From the NCBI GenBank assembly GCA_022497145.1, contig MU385856.1:868001-932000 (forward strand): DNA of 64,000 nucleotides. Direction: 5' to 3'. The notes under the pieces were generated by a model, which made no database searches, was not told the origin of the DNA, and saw only the letters and a program-made list of their open reading frames with translations. The position numbers and the translations under genes were made by a program. Positions 25,003 to 37,725 of the stretch are shown piece after piece. The first letter of the stretch is position 1; every line of letters starts with the position of its first letter. Source of the DNA: Rostrohypoxylon terebratum. Lineage: Eukaryota; Ascomycota; Sordariomycetes; Xylariales; Hypoxylaceae.

Positions 25003-28000
25003 GACCAATACTACCATTCGCTGGGAGTCCATAATTTTGTCGGATGACAACACTCACGCTATCCTAGCTATGTGAGCAATTCCGGCCGAGTGTCGGTGCC
25101 CGTTGGAGCAAATTATGGACTGTATATGCTTTGTAAGCATTGCTCTACACTTACAGCGTCGCCATTGACTAGTTATCCGTTCGAATTGATTCGAGAGTGA
25201 AGAGTTCTGGGTAGATTTTTATTCTTTACTTCGAGTCTTGAAGCTCGATAGAAGGCAATCCTTTCACAATGAAAGGCGGTGGCATGCCACGCATTTCGTG
25301 AGCTCCTTTTGTGTCCTCAAACATCGAATTTTCCAACTGTCGGCGGCAAGTTTGTTAGGTACTCGCAAAGTCCTACTAGAGATGTTGCTCCCGTATAAAG
25401 TGTATGGCGCGGAGGTGGAGTTATTCTTCCTTGGCTCTTTACACGAAGAAAGGCTCAGCGCTGTCAACTACAATTTGCAATTTACCTGGTTCTATTTTGT
25501 TTGATTTCCAGCATTGGCTCGCCTTAACACGATTTAACACGATTTCTACCGCTGACAACTCTGCGAGTATCACGTGATAACGAGAACGAGAGAAGGGGCT
25601 CGAAAGGGACCAGCAGCATAGTATCATTGAAGCATTGGGACGGCGACCAATCAATGGGGAGGCTACAACTGGACGGTGGCTTCATTTGTTTCCTACAGAT
25701 CGATAACACACAAACATGAGTTGGCTACGTCTGGTTGCATAGCATGGGGGTGCCTTACGACTTACACGAGTCAAGGGCCTATCGGGTGGTTATTTTATCC
25801 TTGCGTGCTTCGCCTCGCCGGTACGCCGGACCTAGTTCGTTCATCGCATAGCGAAGTATATGGGGATCATTCTGTACTGGCGCGAATGGCGGTGTTAGCT
25901 GTGTATCTTTTTTTCCCTCTCGCGTTGCTATAACTCCATCTTAAGCGGGGATCATGTCATCACGATCATTGCTTTTATTTTCTTAGAATTTTTTTTATCT
26001 GTAGCTACTCTAAAGGGGAGGAGTTGCACTTCCTTTTTCGATGCCACCGACTGTCCGCCGAACCAATGATCGAGGGGGGGGGGGGGGAAGCGGAATATGA
26101 CAAATTGGGAGGGGGGAGAGCTCAGCCCGGTGAGAGGTACCGAGGCTGGGCTGGCTCATTTTGGGAAATTGTTGCGTGTTTTTTGGGCAATGTGCATTAG
26201 GTTGGAAGAACATAGGGGGCTGGAGTCTGTGGTCCGCGCGTTAAAAAAGCGTCTACACGTTCCATCCAAGGATCTAATTGGTATTAACCAGTGAGCAATT
26301 CAAGAGGCAATTACCTCTACACACTATACTCTCTACCTTCGTAGCTTCAAGGTTTCCTCACTAGCGTCTCAATTTGACAAGACAGCATATCTTTGCTGTG
26401 GTAAGTAGTACTATGAATTTGTTCGTTTGTTTGTTTAGAAACGCAAATGATACTTTCATGATCAACCATTTTCTTTGCTTCTTTCATATTTGTAGTTCGG
26501 GGTTGATGAAATGAGCTATGTGAATAAGGAGGCCAGAACCCACCTTGACGTTTAACGGCGCAATACGATAAAAGCAATTGAACGGTTTGGAAGATACAAT
26601 TTACTCCGCTTACACCTGATATCCATGGGGCGTTGCGAAGTTTGCCTCTTTCGACCTGTATGCTCGGGTCTGGCCCACGGGTAAAGGCCCGTCCCGCTTT
26701 GAATCCCGTTTCTGTATACACTGTAATAGGTAATATATCATGTAGCATTGTTAGATTAAGGTTAAGGAGATCTATTCGCAATCTACACTTTGATCTGAGT
26801 CCCAGTACCGGAAAACTCGCATACATAGCCAGATTACGTTATAACATTGCATGTGCATATGTACGGTACGCACACACTTCACAAATCCCAAGCAGTCGTC
26901 TTTCCTGGGATCTGAAATCTATAGATACCTTTCTGAAATGTGATAAAAGTGTAAAAATTGCGGCAGACCCGCTGACCCGGCAAACGACCACGCCCCCCTG
27001 GCCTGGCTCTGTACCAACCTTGAAAATCATACGAATACCACGCAGTGGCCATGCGTCAAGCCAATCCGGGGTTATTTCTCTACGTGTCCACCAGACGTAA
27101 GTGAAACTCGGGCGCCAAGGCTATCATAATTATAATAACAAAAACGGAAATACTTCGTACCTATGAAGTATTATTGTCCTAAGCAAACATGAATGCGCGG
27201 AAGAATTGCCGCGCCTAGGTACATTTGTAGCCTGGTTGGGGGGTTCAGCTAGCCTCGAGACTGACGGAATGTCTAGACTCTAAAGAGACAGCATAAGCAC
27301 GCGAGATCGCAGGATTCGGCTGTAGATGATGCACTCCTTCTCATGTAGGTAGCAAATCCACCCCCCGGTACCGCAATGTAGGGTCGGTGGTATGGGGTTT
27401 TCCTTTACCGATATCCTACAGGTCATATCTCACATCAGTAGATTGACGAAACGACTGGGTTGCGTTGGTAGCATTGCCATCGGAACGTCGCTGAAGAAAA
27501 ATGCATATCGCCAAATTCTCGCCTTTGCTTCTATGTACTTCAACCCTCTTTTGAATTTCCGTCTCGGCTCCGCCCTGGATTTGTAATCGGCAAACGATTG
27601 TCGGAGTTGCTGAAAATATATTTGACCCGCATACGGTGGTCGCGGACAAGGTGCGTTGGCTGACAGGTCGGCTCTGCGTCAGAATCACCAGGTCTACCCA
27701 AATTTTCGGTATCCTAAGGGTGGCTTTATCGACCCTCTCCACCCTTTTGCTGGGACGTTCAGCACATCTTGCGCATATAGGCGTCAGCTAGAAAGACTTA
27801 GTGTTAAAAAAAACAAGAAGCCATGCAGATCGAAACAGAACTACCAAGGAACCAGTTCCCATACCCTTAGCTCTCTCAGAACGATCCTCATATGCGAACG
27901 GAATGCCTCGCGGAGCTATGTAGGTAGTTTGAAACGGCGCTATATGTATACCTCCTAGATAGGCACACAATAAACGCGTCACTATACATATGAAAGGTAG

Positions 28001-30170
28001 GTGGCCAGTTAGATCTTCCCGGTGACCAGGTTGCATACCTACTATGTAAGTACCAGATATATGTGCATATTGCCGAGGGCACAAATGAGGCGAAAGCTTT
28101 GCCTCGATGCTTGGTCTGTTTGCCGCCGGCTCTCATCGGTTTCGAGGCCGGCAATCGACCAATAAGGGGGTTTTCTAGAATAGCTAAGGAGATGGTCGAG
28201 CAGGGTAATTGACTTGCATTTGTCGCAAAGCTTTTCCAGATGTACAGTACATGCCAACCATGCCGACCATGGCAGCCATGTCAACGCCTAGCAGATCTCA
28301 AAGTTTGTGTTATTCATCTCCTTGTTAATATCACAAGTGACAAATAGAAAAATGTCGTTTATCCATTAACTGCCACTCTTAATGCTGTACCTAATCTAGA
28401 TCATCAATGGGTGCTATTGCCCGCATCGAGATGAGAATTGAACCAGTCAACTGTTACGTTCACCCTTCGCTCCCTCCCCCACGTTCAATCAGGGACTTTA
28501 CATTTATGATATAAAGCTGCACGTCTTTCAATGGTCGGTAACTACCCTAGTTTGTCTGACTGCATGTCCGCAGGACCTGTCAAGGCTAGTCAACGCCTGT
28601 ACCTAGCACATCCCGTCCGGTGGCTGACCTAGCAAGCAGCCTAGAGCCTGTGTCCCTCGTTCGAGGGTTGCATCAGCTTGCATGGCAGCATGGACGGGTC
28701 ATGGAATATGTAATGTGGCATAAAAGATACGCAGGACAGCGGTATACCGTCTCTTCGGGGATTCTGTGCATGGGGATCCATACAGCATCCCTAGTCAGTC
28801 GCCGTCCAGCAATGGCACACCTCCCATTTTGTTAAGAATCTAGAATCCACGAGGCTATATCGAGACTAGTTTCCATCTATACCTGCCTAAGTACCTAGTA
28901 AGTACTATGTAAGTATCTGGCCTGTTGGGATTCCGCTAGCCGTACAGAAGCACCTAAGTAGATCCTTGACCCTTTTCAAATACCTCCCCAGCTAGGCGAA
29001 GCGCCGCTATTTCACAGCTGCCATACTTATTTCTTAACGTCTCTAGGCTCTAGATATTATCACATAATTACCGAATAGGGTCTTAGCCAAGTTCCTTGGT
29101 AACCACGGAGTTCATGATATGATACATATTATTCCAACTCGGACTGGCGGACCTCATCCCTCGAGGCACTAGGCATGTCAATACCTTAGTACCTAGTATC
29201 CATTTGAATGTTGGACCCACAAGATGGGCGCTGGATGGAGGCCGTTTCCAGCTGCCAAGATTATATTGATGCCGGCTTTTGATTCTGACGTTTCTCATCA
29301 CCTAAGCTTGTGACTAAGAGGTGAGGCCCTATGAGACGTTATGACGAACCTCCCCTTATGTGTATCACTGCCCCAATGTTGCCTACCCAGACACCTACCT
29401 TTCTTGGCAGATTTATTCTTCAAATTCTTCTACTGTTAGGTAGGTGGGAATAGCCTTCGGAAATTAGATTACTGGCCGAGCTAGAAAAAACTGATAGACC
29501 CTTTTTTCTACTTCGCAGAAATCCTGTATCACCTTCAGATCGTCAATATTCGAGGAAGTGCTATCCATACATCTTACTTTGCTATCGTATCCCACGATAT
29601 CCCATGAGACTCAAGGGCTCCATCCACTACTGTGAATCCTCCTGCCCCGGTTAGATTCAAATCCGAATCCCATACCACCTATGACAACACGCGGCAAAAC
29701 AGGTTATATCCGTTTATCACCCTAGAAATCGGAAGTGACTATCCAAGGTATCCATCATAGCACCGGTATTGCTAGGGACAATTATGAAGGTGGAGATTTC
29801 TACTGCTGGGCCTGTCTACCCGAACCGACGACCTGCATCACTATGTTCGTTAACATGACCACACCTTCCCTTGGCTAGACAATCAGCTCTCATATGTCTT
29901 TTTATTACCCTAGCTAACATATAGTCAAAGCTCCATTTTTCCGCGAATGACCTTTCGGTGCCATGATTCTGCAGTGGGAAAACACCCATTTTTACCCCTT
30001 CATCAACAATGGGTAGGAAGAAGGCTATTTCTTGGGTATCCTGAACCGCCGTGAACGTCACCTTCAGCTTCGCTTATTTTATCTCCTTTCGTACGACGTG
30101 CATAATTGTGGACTACGTTCAACTCATTCTACTAATATGTTTGGAACCGCTACGTTAGAAATTGATGTGA
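25003..30170. other. Intergenic region of 5.2 kb
   Basis: Space between the DUF2841-like gene and the 3' end of the P450. It contains a G14 run at 26074-26087, an 8-bp-arm hairpin near 27150-27173 and scattered TAGGTA words. Short open frames (for example minus 26347-26826) have no recognisable domain. I see no gene I can support. Confidence 0.5.
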
Positions 30171-31970
30171 TCAACCCTCCAGGGGAATCAGCCTAAGAAG
30201 ACACTTCTTCCCTCGGGGCTGGGCGGAGATCAACTGATCCGACATCTCCATATCCCGAGCGGTCATGGTTGGATCAGGCACCGTGGTGAACCGCGAGTAG
30301 ACATCCCTGAGCAAAATTTTCATCTCTGCCAGCGCTAGACTATTTAAAGGATCAGCATTGACCAGTGCAATCAGAGGTCACCTGGATGGTAGGCAGAAAA
30401 AACTTACTGTTTTCCGATGCAGCCTCGACCCCCACTAGCAAAGGCGAAGAAGAGTCGCTTCCTGTCCAACTCGCCCGCTTCTTGCAGCCAGCGGTCCGGA
30501 CCGAAGGTAGCCGGCTGCGGAAATACGTTTTCGTCGATGCGGTGAGCGGAATATGCTTGACAACTCACTATCGTTCCTTCGGGCATAAAATAGCCGTCGA
30601 TGGTCCTCCCACCGGAGGGCACGTATCGCGGGAGGGACATGGGGATCGCAGGGAAACACCGCAACCCTTCCGATATAACCGCGTCGAGGAAAGGCAGCTT
30701 GTCAAACCCCACTTCTGGGTTTGCGAGAAGCTCTTCCTGAAGCCGCCGCTGGACGTAAAATGAGCTGGGTTGTGAAATCTCCCACATGAGGAAGCATAAC
30801 GCGTCGCCGGTGGTATCGATGCCTGCCGCCATGTGGTCGAGGCTTTCGGCAGCCATATCGATATGCTCCATGTTATAGTTCTTATCTTGCATGCGACTCA
30901 GGAGGGTAAACTGAGCGGGACCAGTCTTTGCCGTTGCAGACATGACTAAGTCGTCTGCCAGGGGCGTCTCACGTGGCTTAGCGAACAAAGATAGGACATT
31001 GCCGATTATCTTATGAAGGCTTGGGTTATAATACTGAATGAGGCGATCTACATCTGTTAAGAAGGGTATTTAGATGGTCTTGGGAGGTTGAGCTCACTCT
31101 GAAGGCTGTCATCGAATGTGACCTGCTTCATTATTTCTTCATCCTTAATGTTACGGAGGGAATCCGATCCATAAGGGTGAAAAAGGTGATGTGTCACACA
31201 ATCAAACGCATAGTCGTGCAAACCTATACGTCGTGTTAGCAAGCGCCTTGTACGATCCGAGCAGGGCCGTCGTACAGATCTACGTCTCTATTAGCTACTA
31301 TCAAGTGATGCTGTCAAAAGTTCTTGCTTACAAATATATCGAGACTTCCCCCGACGGACTTCGAACATTTCTCAATGAACCTTCCGGACCTTTCCTTGAT
31401 CCCATCGATCGAGCCTGACTTCAGGATATTGGTATTGGCATATCGATCAGCAAGTACTCGCTTTCTCTTAGCATGCTAAACATAGGTTAGATCAATCAGT
31501 TACATTCATAAGTTATAAGTAATACTCACGTCCTCCTTATTAAGTGTGCTGAACATGGTCCTGTATATTATATAGTGAGCTTATCTCTTCCATGACTCCC
31601 GACTCGAAGCATCGAGTTAACTGGTCTATGAGATGTCCTACCTCCTGCCATAAACTGTGAACAAGTCATAAAATTCAGTCTTGTTATAGCCGCTCCCACC
31701 ACTGCCATAGATCTCCTTCACACCTTCGAGAGATGCAAATGAGACTTCATTCGGCGCTATCCGGACAACAGGCCCGTACTTCTGATGGAGACTATGAACA
31801 TAACTTGTCCGACGAGCTTGAAACTCATGATATTTGAGGATCCAAGATGTGAACAACGAGACCCTTGGACCAGGAACTTTCCGCAGAGGAGAGGCTATAG
31901 ATCGCCAGACGTATAGGACGAGGAGCGCCAAGAACGCGGGACCTATCAAAAAGGGGTTGAGGAGAAGCAT
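30171..31970 (-). CDS. Cytochrome P450 monooxygenase (one junction out of phase)
   Basis: Membrane-anchored heme monooxygenase of the fungal E-class type. Exons reconstructed on the minus strand: 31970-31642, 31560-31530 (31 nt), 31475-31332, 31223-31098, 31053-30408 and 30339-30171; about 482 aa. An N-terminal hydrophobic anchor is followed by a proline hinge (KVPGPR). The C-helix region is LNKEDHAKRKRVLADRYA, the I-helix AAGIDTTGD, the K-helix ExxR is EGLR, and the heme loop FASGGRGCIGKH has the Cys ligand. The sequence ends LISAQPRGKKCLLRL. Five junction sides agree, but exon 3 ends in phase 0 (ATATTT, donor gtaagc at 31331) while exon 4 (GLHDYAFDCVTHHLF) needs one extra base. This is either a real 1-nt loss (recent pseudogene), a sequencing indel, or an unusual splice site. 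The substrate is unknown, and no biosynthetic partner genes are adjacent. Confidence 0.75.
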
Positions 31971-32328
31971 TTTGAATGTTTATATAGTAGCATCCACGTG
32001 TATCCGGCACCTAGTAATAGAACAAAGAGATGGGTCAGTTCTCAGTGTGGTTATTCTACCTAAACATCCCCTAATGAACCTGATGTCGATGAAAGATAAC
32101 AACCCCGGAGCCTTTATCAAGTGGTAAGTTTATGTAACTTGTCATGAGTGGGGCACTACGGTCAAGAGAGGGGCATTAGTGAGGAGCGAGGTCGCAATGG
32201 GACGAGATCGGGACTAGAGAAAAAGCTTTCGGTGATAATTTCTGATAGCGATATTTGACATCCATCGATAGCCGAAACTTTCAAAAAGACTGGCTCGGAT
32301 TGGCCCAAAACTTCCAGTCGGGTAGCGT
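31971..32328. other. Intergenic, P450 upstream region
   Basis: 358-bp space that should contain the P450 promoter and the 3' end of the small Cys-rich gene (both on the minus strand). Nothing else seen. Confidence 0.5.
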
Positions 32329-32692
32329 TCAAAGCTCACCCTTGCCCTTTGTATCCGCCCCGTTCTTTCCCCGTTCACCACCTCCGCTTCCGAACATGCT
32401 AGACAACCAAGAAACGCCGGGAATGCTCATCTTAGCCGACGGGGGGTAGTCCTTTCCGTCGACCGTGACCCGCGGCTCGCAGGTGCACCACTGTTTCTCC
32501 GGAACTCCGGCTAGGGCGGCGGGAATGTGCGAGCCACAACCCCGCCAAGATTTTCCTGCTGCAAGCCCGTTAATATATCGATTACATCGATTCCATCAAT
32601 TCCACATAAATATGTACAATTAATCTAAAAGCGGTCGCATGTTTAAATTGGAGGTACTCACAGCAAGTCGGGCACGTTGCGCCGAAACACAT
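32329..32692 (-). CDS. Small conserved cysteine-rich (CxxC/CxC) protein, 86 aa
   Basis: Two-exon gene too short to stand out as a reading frame. Exon 1 (32692-32662) encodes MCFGATCPTC plus one base; the intron 32559-32661 has donor gtgagt and acceptor ttgcag; exon 2 (32558-32329) continues SGKSWRGCGSHIP and ends GKGEL-stop. The 86-aa product has C2, C7, C10, C18, H21, C35 and C37, a CxxC...CxxH...CxC arrangement suggesting a small zinc knuckle, followed by a Gly/Lys-rich tail. MCFG...KSW.GCG.H.P...W.TC matches a pattern I recall from many uncharacterised Pezizomycotina proteins (KxWxGCGxHIP, WCTC). There is no signal peptide, so a cytosolic or nuclear location is likely. No function is known to me; the phase-perfect splice joining two halves of that pattern is the main support. 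Confidence 0.8.
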
Positions 32693-33142
32693 CTTGGCAA
32701 TTGGTTATAAGGGAGGGGCAGCGATTGCGGGGTTGGTAATGATGTTGGGTGAGTTTTGATGGTTCGTTGTTTGCTTTACTTGAGAATGATGAGTTTTGGA
32801 AAACAAAAAAAAAGGTAGAAGAGAAGGAGAAAAAAATCAAGGTCTGGGAATACCACTAGGTATTTGTCCGGTTCTGACGGGATTCTTGACCGGTGTTCAC
32901 CTGAGGCCTCTCGGCGATGACAATTGGAAGAGGTATCCGGACTATGCGGTCGCCGACCTCTCACCCCGAAATTGTTAGAATATCCATGGATGGCTTTCTT
33001 GTGCTCCCAAAACAATGAAAAGACACCGAGTCACGAATGCTCAAGGATGAGATATTGTTCAATCATTTGACATTTTATTTTCGCTAGAACTTCGATGCCG
33101 CATAACTATTCGAGTTAAGTCGCCGGGCACTTCGCGTTGCTA
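32693..33142. other. Intergenic, upstream of the Cys-rich gene
   Basis: 450 bp between the start of the small gene and the stop of the hydrolase. It holds an A-rich/GAAAA tract near 32803-32835 (pyrimidine-rich on the coding strand, as in many fungal promoters). No gene seen. Confidence 0.5.
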
Positions 33143-34090
33143 TTATTTAATGGTCTGTAGGAACTTGACGACCGTGTTCACAAGCCACACTTCGGCCTCT
33201 TTCTCCTCTACCCTATGACCAGCGCCTGGGATCAAATCAGATAATTTACTCACGATGCCAGGTCGGCAGAGATTTTTCCAGCGTTGAATTAACGCCGCTT
33301 TATCGACATGAGGAGGTATATATTCGTCGTTGCCCGAATGGAGTATAAGTATGGGCTTATCTACTCGTTGCCAGAATGGCGCTACTACGTCATCCGGCCG
33401 GTCGGGATCAAAGTAGTTGTCCTCGCCGCTATGAAGGAGGTTAAGTACAAAATCAATACAGAAAAATTAGGTACCATAATATACGTACTCTATGGCACCA
33501 AGGGAGTACCAACGTCGCGCGGAGATTGGAGTGGTCTTGAATGAGTCCGGAAGCGACTCAGCTGATATACGCTTCTCACCTTCGCCGGACATGATAAGTG
33601 TTTTTGCGAGTGCGAGACTTTTATCTAGCGACTCTGCACCCATCTCAATCGACAGTGCGCCACGATCGCAGACAGGTGCCTGTAAGATATATCCTTCAAC
33701 GGGCGCAAGGCCGCTAGATCTGGCATAGTGCATGCAGTCCTGGCTCCCCGTTGAGTGACCCATTAGCACCACATGTTCTTTTCCTATACTTCGTAGATAC
33801 CTGACCAATGCCGAGATATCAGCCACGTCGTCATCTAAGCAGGTAAACCCAAAACCGGCGAAGGAGCTCCTCAATCTGAATTCGAACACTGAACAGCTAA
33901 GCTCGGGTTCGGTCTCTAACTGTTTGGCTATGGCACGCGGATAGGGAACCGTATGGGGTCCATCGCCGAGCCCACCGATGAATACAAGGGCATTCTTCGC
34001 ATTAGCCGGTCCAACTTCGTAAGCACAAGCGTGCGCCGTCGGCGATTGGAAAGGATGCACCGTCACGGTGAAGGTTCCCGACGGCAACAT
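33143..34090 (-). CDS. DUF1749 alpha/beta hydrolase (UPF0613 / SidJ-like)
   Basis: Predicted serine hydrolase. The DUF1749 family includes fungal UPF0613 proteins and the siderophore esterase SidJ; whether this copy hydrolyses fusarinine-type siderophores cannot be told. Two exons, 34090-33489 and 33428-33143, joined by a 60-nt intron (donor gtacgt, acceptor catag) to give 295 aa. Visible features: the oxyanion strand ALVFIGGLGDGPHT near residue 35, nucleophile elbow GHSTGSQD near residue 110, acidic residue in LHSGNDEYIPP near 225, and catalytic His in IPGAGHRVEEKEAEVW near 270, so the triad looks complete. No signal peptide. It starts at the first ATG. It is divergent from TTI1, with under 400 bp between the starts. 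Confidence 0.85.
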
Positions 34091-34477
34091 TTTTTTTCTC
34101 GACGCCGATTGGTGTTTATAATAAGCTCTTGCTAAATGGCTTCGAATATGACGTGAGATATTGTTAGCCCTAGAGATTTTGAAATAGAGAATTCATTAGT
34201 TGTTTACTTGCAGTTTCCCTCGCCGATATGAAATTGCTTTTAGGTACTAATCACATGGGAATTTGTGCTTAAATGTATATATAGCTAGTATAAGCATACT
34301 AAGAAATAAATGTAATAAACGCAAAAATAGGTACGTAGGTACCTACTTAATTTTGCAAAACAACATTGAACATTGAATTCAATTTACTAAATCTAAATCT
34401 TCACCATTCTTATCACATCGTCCAGCAATCGCATTCTGACTACCTAGTATGCATGGAAATGATGAGCGTATGTAAAG
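34091..34477. promoter_or_regulatory. Shared divergent promoter, hydrolase / TTI1
   Basis: 387-bp, AT-rich region between two divergent starts. It has to contain both promoters. TATA-like AT stretches are seen around 34265-34310, but no specific site can be assigned. Confidence 0.5.
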
Positions 34478-37400
34478 ATGGCTAGTGATCATTCAGCCGC
34501 TAGGAATGAGTTCTTCAAGGAGGTTTGATGACCCCTTTAATGGTTCATTATCGGCGATGGGAGCGTTTGACTAATCTGGCGTAGCTCAAACCACGATGTG
34601 TCGCTATCATCAATTTGGCCGTTCGTGCGCCTGATAAAAAAGTGAGCGCGAAAGAATTATTGAACTTAGTTGAAGACCTGTATTCTGTTCTAGATCGTCA
34701 ACTGAATGCCGATGCGTCCGTGCTAGACGAGAAGCTTGCTGAATATGTCTTCTTTCCGCTGTCCAACATTCTGCGGAACCAGCAGGAGTATCCCGTCCGA
34801 TTAATAGAGCTCACCATCAAATGCCTACGGGTGCTAATTCAATATGGATGGAAGGCGAAAATCTCACAGGATCTTTCCCAGCAGCTTCTCATATTTCTTA
34901 CCTTCATCATCGGTGGCGTTCCTGGCCAGAAGAGGAAAGACCCCATTCCCGAGGAGACAGAGCTAGAATCATTCGCCACCCTGACGGTGCTGATCAAAGT
35001 CACGGGATCTTCACCAGCTGGAGCGGCAGCACTTGTGCAGGAGAATGCAGTGCCTGCTTTGGGACATGCCGTCAGCCTCGTACTTGATGCTATCACAGAC
35101 GGGAGGACGCCAGATATTCGTCTTGAGGCGCTGAGGACGCTGGATTCGCTTGTGATCGCGATTAGGGATCAAGCTGCCTTAGCTACTTTTTTGCCTGGGA
35201 TAGTGTCATCTCTGAGCCAACTCCTTACACCTCCCGCTGCATTAAAAAATCAGAGAAGAGTTCTAGTTGGTGGCATAAATGCCTTACGCGATATACTTAC
35301 GAAGGTTTTAGGAGATTTAAAAGTTATGGGCATAATTAGAGGGCAAACCTCAAAAGGGGATGAGAGGGGCAGTGAGAGTGGGGTCCTTACGCCACCATGG
35401 CTGAAGGCGACGACAGCAAAAATAAAACTTGCCCTCGCAAACGTTTTAAAGTTACGAAACGCCGATCCCGTTGATGTTCGATCTGCCTTGGAAAGGTTGT
35501 GTATTACTCTGTTGGATGAATGTCACCAGTCCCTTGCAGAATGCACGTTTATACTTGTAGAGAGCGCGATGATCCTCGCCGACGATGAAAATAAGAAATC
35601 CGTGCTCGAGACGAGTTTGATTGATCTCGCTCGAATTTACCCAGAACTTGGGGACACGATTAAGACTGCGATATATAACTGGGTTACTAGTCTTCCTCGA
35701 TTGATGCAATCTAGCGACGACAGGATAAAGCAGCAAGCAATCCGAAATCTCATCAAAGGCCAACATTTCATCACGACACTTCAGATCGACTCCTCTACTC
35801 TAGACGACTCCCTAGCTACATCGCTGAGGGATAGCGCTACTACGCTTGTTCTCTCATCGAAATCTAGTCACATGTCGGAACTACTTTCGAATAACATCGA
35901 ATTAAATATGGATGTGGCTAGAAGGGATCAGCTCAATACCTTTCCACCCATCCTAATAGCGCAAGAAACAGAGCGGCCGACACGAACGGCGCTTCTTGAC
36001 TTTCTATCAAAGGTCGGGTCTGTCTCTCAGCAGACTAAATTAGCAGATGATCTGCTCAACTATGCTAGAGAATCTACTGGGCCAAGCCAGATTGCCTCAT
36101 ATTGGTTAACATTTGAACTTGTGAAGGCAAGTTTATCGCAACATTCGGATCTAGACGATTTCCTCGACTTAAGCTCGGCTGCAGACCCGTCAGATGAAAG
36201 CGAATCTATATTTCAAGAACTGTACTCATTCTCAGTCGCCGTCCTAGATTCACAAGTTGAAACAGACGATATTGACTGGCGACTACAAGCTCAGACCTTA
36301 GAAATTACGACTTTTGCCGCGTCAAGACTGAAGGAGAGCTTTCGCCCAGAACTCATCGACGTACTGTACCCAATAACGACATTTCTAGGTTCAGGTGTTC
36401 CCAAGCTGCGGGACCACGCAATCATTTGTCTTAATAGCATCGCTTCCTCATGCGGGTATAAAAACGTTACGGATCTGATAATTGATAATGTTGATTACAT
36501 GGTCAATTCGGTGTCTTTGCGTTTAAACACATTTGACATATCCCCCGCGTCGACACAAGTTCTACGGATGATGGTCAAACTTACTGGTCCGCAATTGATA
36601 CCATATCTCGACGACGTGATCGCTTCCATATTTGCGGCTCTCGACAATTATCATGGTTACCCTCTATTCGTAGAAAGCTTGTTCAGCGTTCTCACCGAAG
36701 TGGTGCAACAAGGATCACAGTCTGATCATCTGCTACTGGAAGCAGTGAAATCGTCTGCTAAGGACCATCGGAAAAATTTACAGCCTGTGATCTCACTAGA
36801 AGATATCAATTCTACTCTCTCTAGCCGCATCGAAAGACGGGATAAAAGACGGCTGGAGGAGTTGGGGGAGATAACTGAACCCCACCCGAAACACCCTTGG
36901 AAGGGAAAAGAACCAGCCCGCGATGTGCCAGGCGAGGAAGATGAACCTAGCGCCGAAGTTGAAAAGCCACCCCCGCCTAAAACGCCTACCTTCAAGATAC
37001 TTGCTCGTATCACAGACTTAACGCAACATTACCTAACATCTCCGACCCCCACATTGCGAAAGTCGCTGCTCGATCTCTTGGCTACTGTCTGCCCTGCGCT
37101 GTCGCCTGATGAAGAAGCATTCTTACCCCTCGTTAACTCAATCTGGCCAGTCCTAGTTGAGAGACTGTATGACTCGGAGCCGTTCGTCGTCACCTCAGCC
37201 TGTAAAGCGCTAGCCGCGCTATGTCAGAGCGCCGGAGACTTCCTGAACACAAGGATCAAGACGGAATGGTGGGACAATCTCGGCAACTGGTGTCGGAAAG
37301 TCAAGGCAGACGCAACTCATTCGGTTAGTAAGAAAAGAGTCCAAACACGCAGTAACAAACAAGATCACGGTCTGTTGATTCCAATCCGTTCCCGAAATGG

Positions 37401-37725
37401 CATTGAGGGCAAAGAGCCTAGCAAGGCTGTCGAAGTTTCGTCGAATTCTGGATTGGGCAAGTTTACCCAGGTGGCCCAGGTCTGGGAAGCGGTGCAAGAG
37501 CTCCTAGTCGCCGTCGTGTCGTTCGTCCAGATCGACGACGACGTGTTCGACCAGATCCTACTGCTCCTAGCGGATACCCTGGAAACCAATACAGAGGCCC
37601 GGGCCGCGCTCGAAGCGGTCGATCCTGATGCTGTGTGGTTGCTGATGTGCGAGCGAGGGATGGTCGAGCCGATGGAGAAGCCGGTCTTGGCCGGTGTAAC
37701 ATTCGTGGATGTATGGGGAGGCTAG
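34478..37725 (+). CDS. tti1: TTI1, TEL2-interacting HEAT-repeat protein
   Basis: Large HEAT-repeat subunit of the TTT complex (Tel2-Tti1-Tti2), which works with Hsp90/R2TP to mature PIKK kinases (TOR, ATM/Tel1, ATR). Two exons: 34478-34522 encodes MASDHSAARNEFFKE; after a 62-nt intron with the unusual donor gttTGA and branch ctaat, 34585-37725 continues LKPRCVAIINLAVRAP. Predicted 1061 aa. The N-terminal block LDEKLAEYVFFPLS...PVRLIELTIKCLRVLIQYGWK is characteristic of TTI1. The rest is almost wholly helical repeats, with one charged, Pro-rich disordered insert at about residues 755-800 (KGKEPARD..EKPPPPKTP). Without exon 1 the long frame lacks an ATG at its start, which supports the spliced start. 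Confidence 0.9.

Noticed and set aside
26347..26826. 159-codon open frame on the minus strand
   Set aside because: Composition is not protein-like for the neighbourhood and no family motif is visible; probably chance.
29816..30061. Open frame just left of the P450 that could be a separate gene
   Set aside because: No ATG at its start and no motif I recognise; the P450 already ends cleanly at 30171 with a conserved C-terminus.
30171..34090. Secondary-metabolite cluster around the P450
   Set aside because: Neighbours are a tiny Cys-rich protein, a DUF1749 hydrolase and TTI1; there is no backbone enzyme, transporter or pathway regulator next to it.
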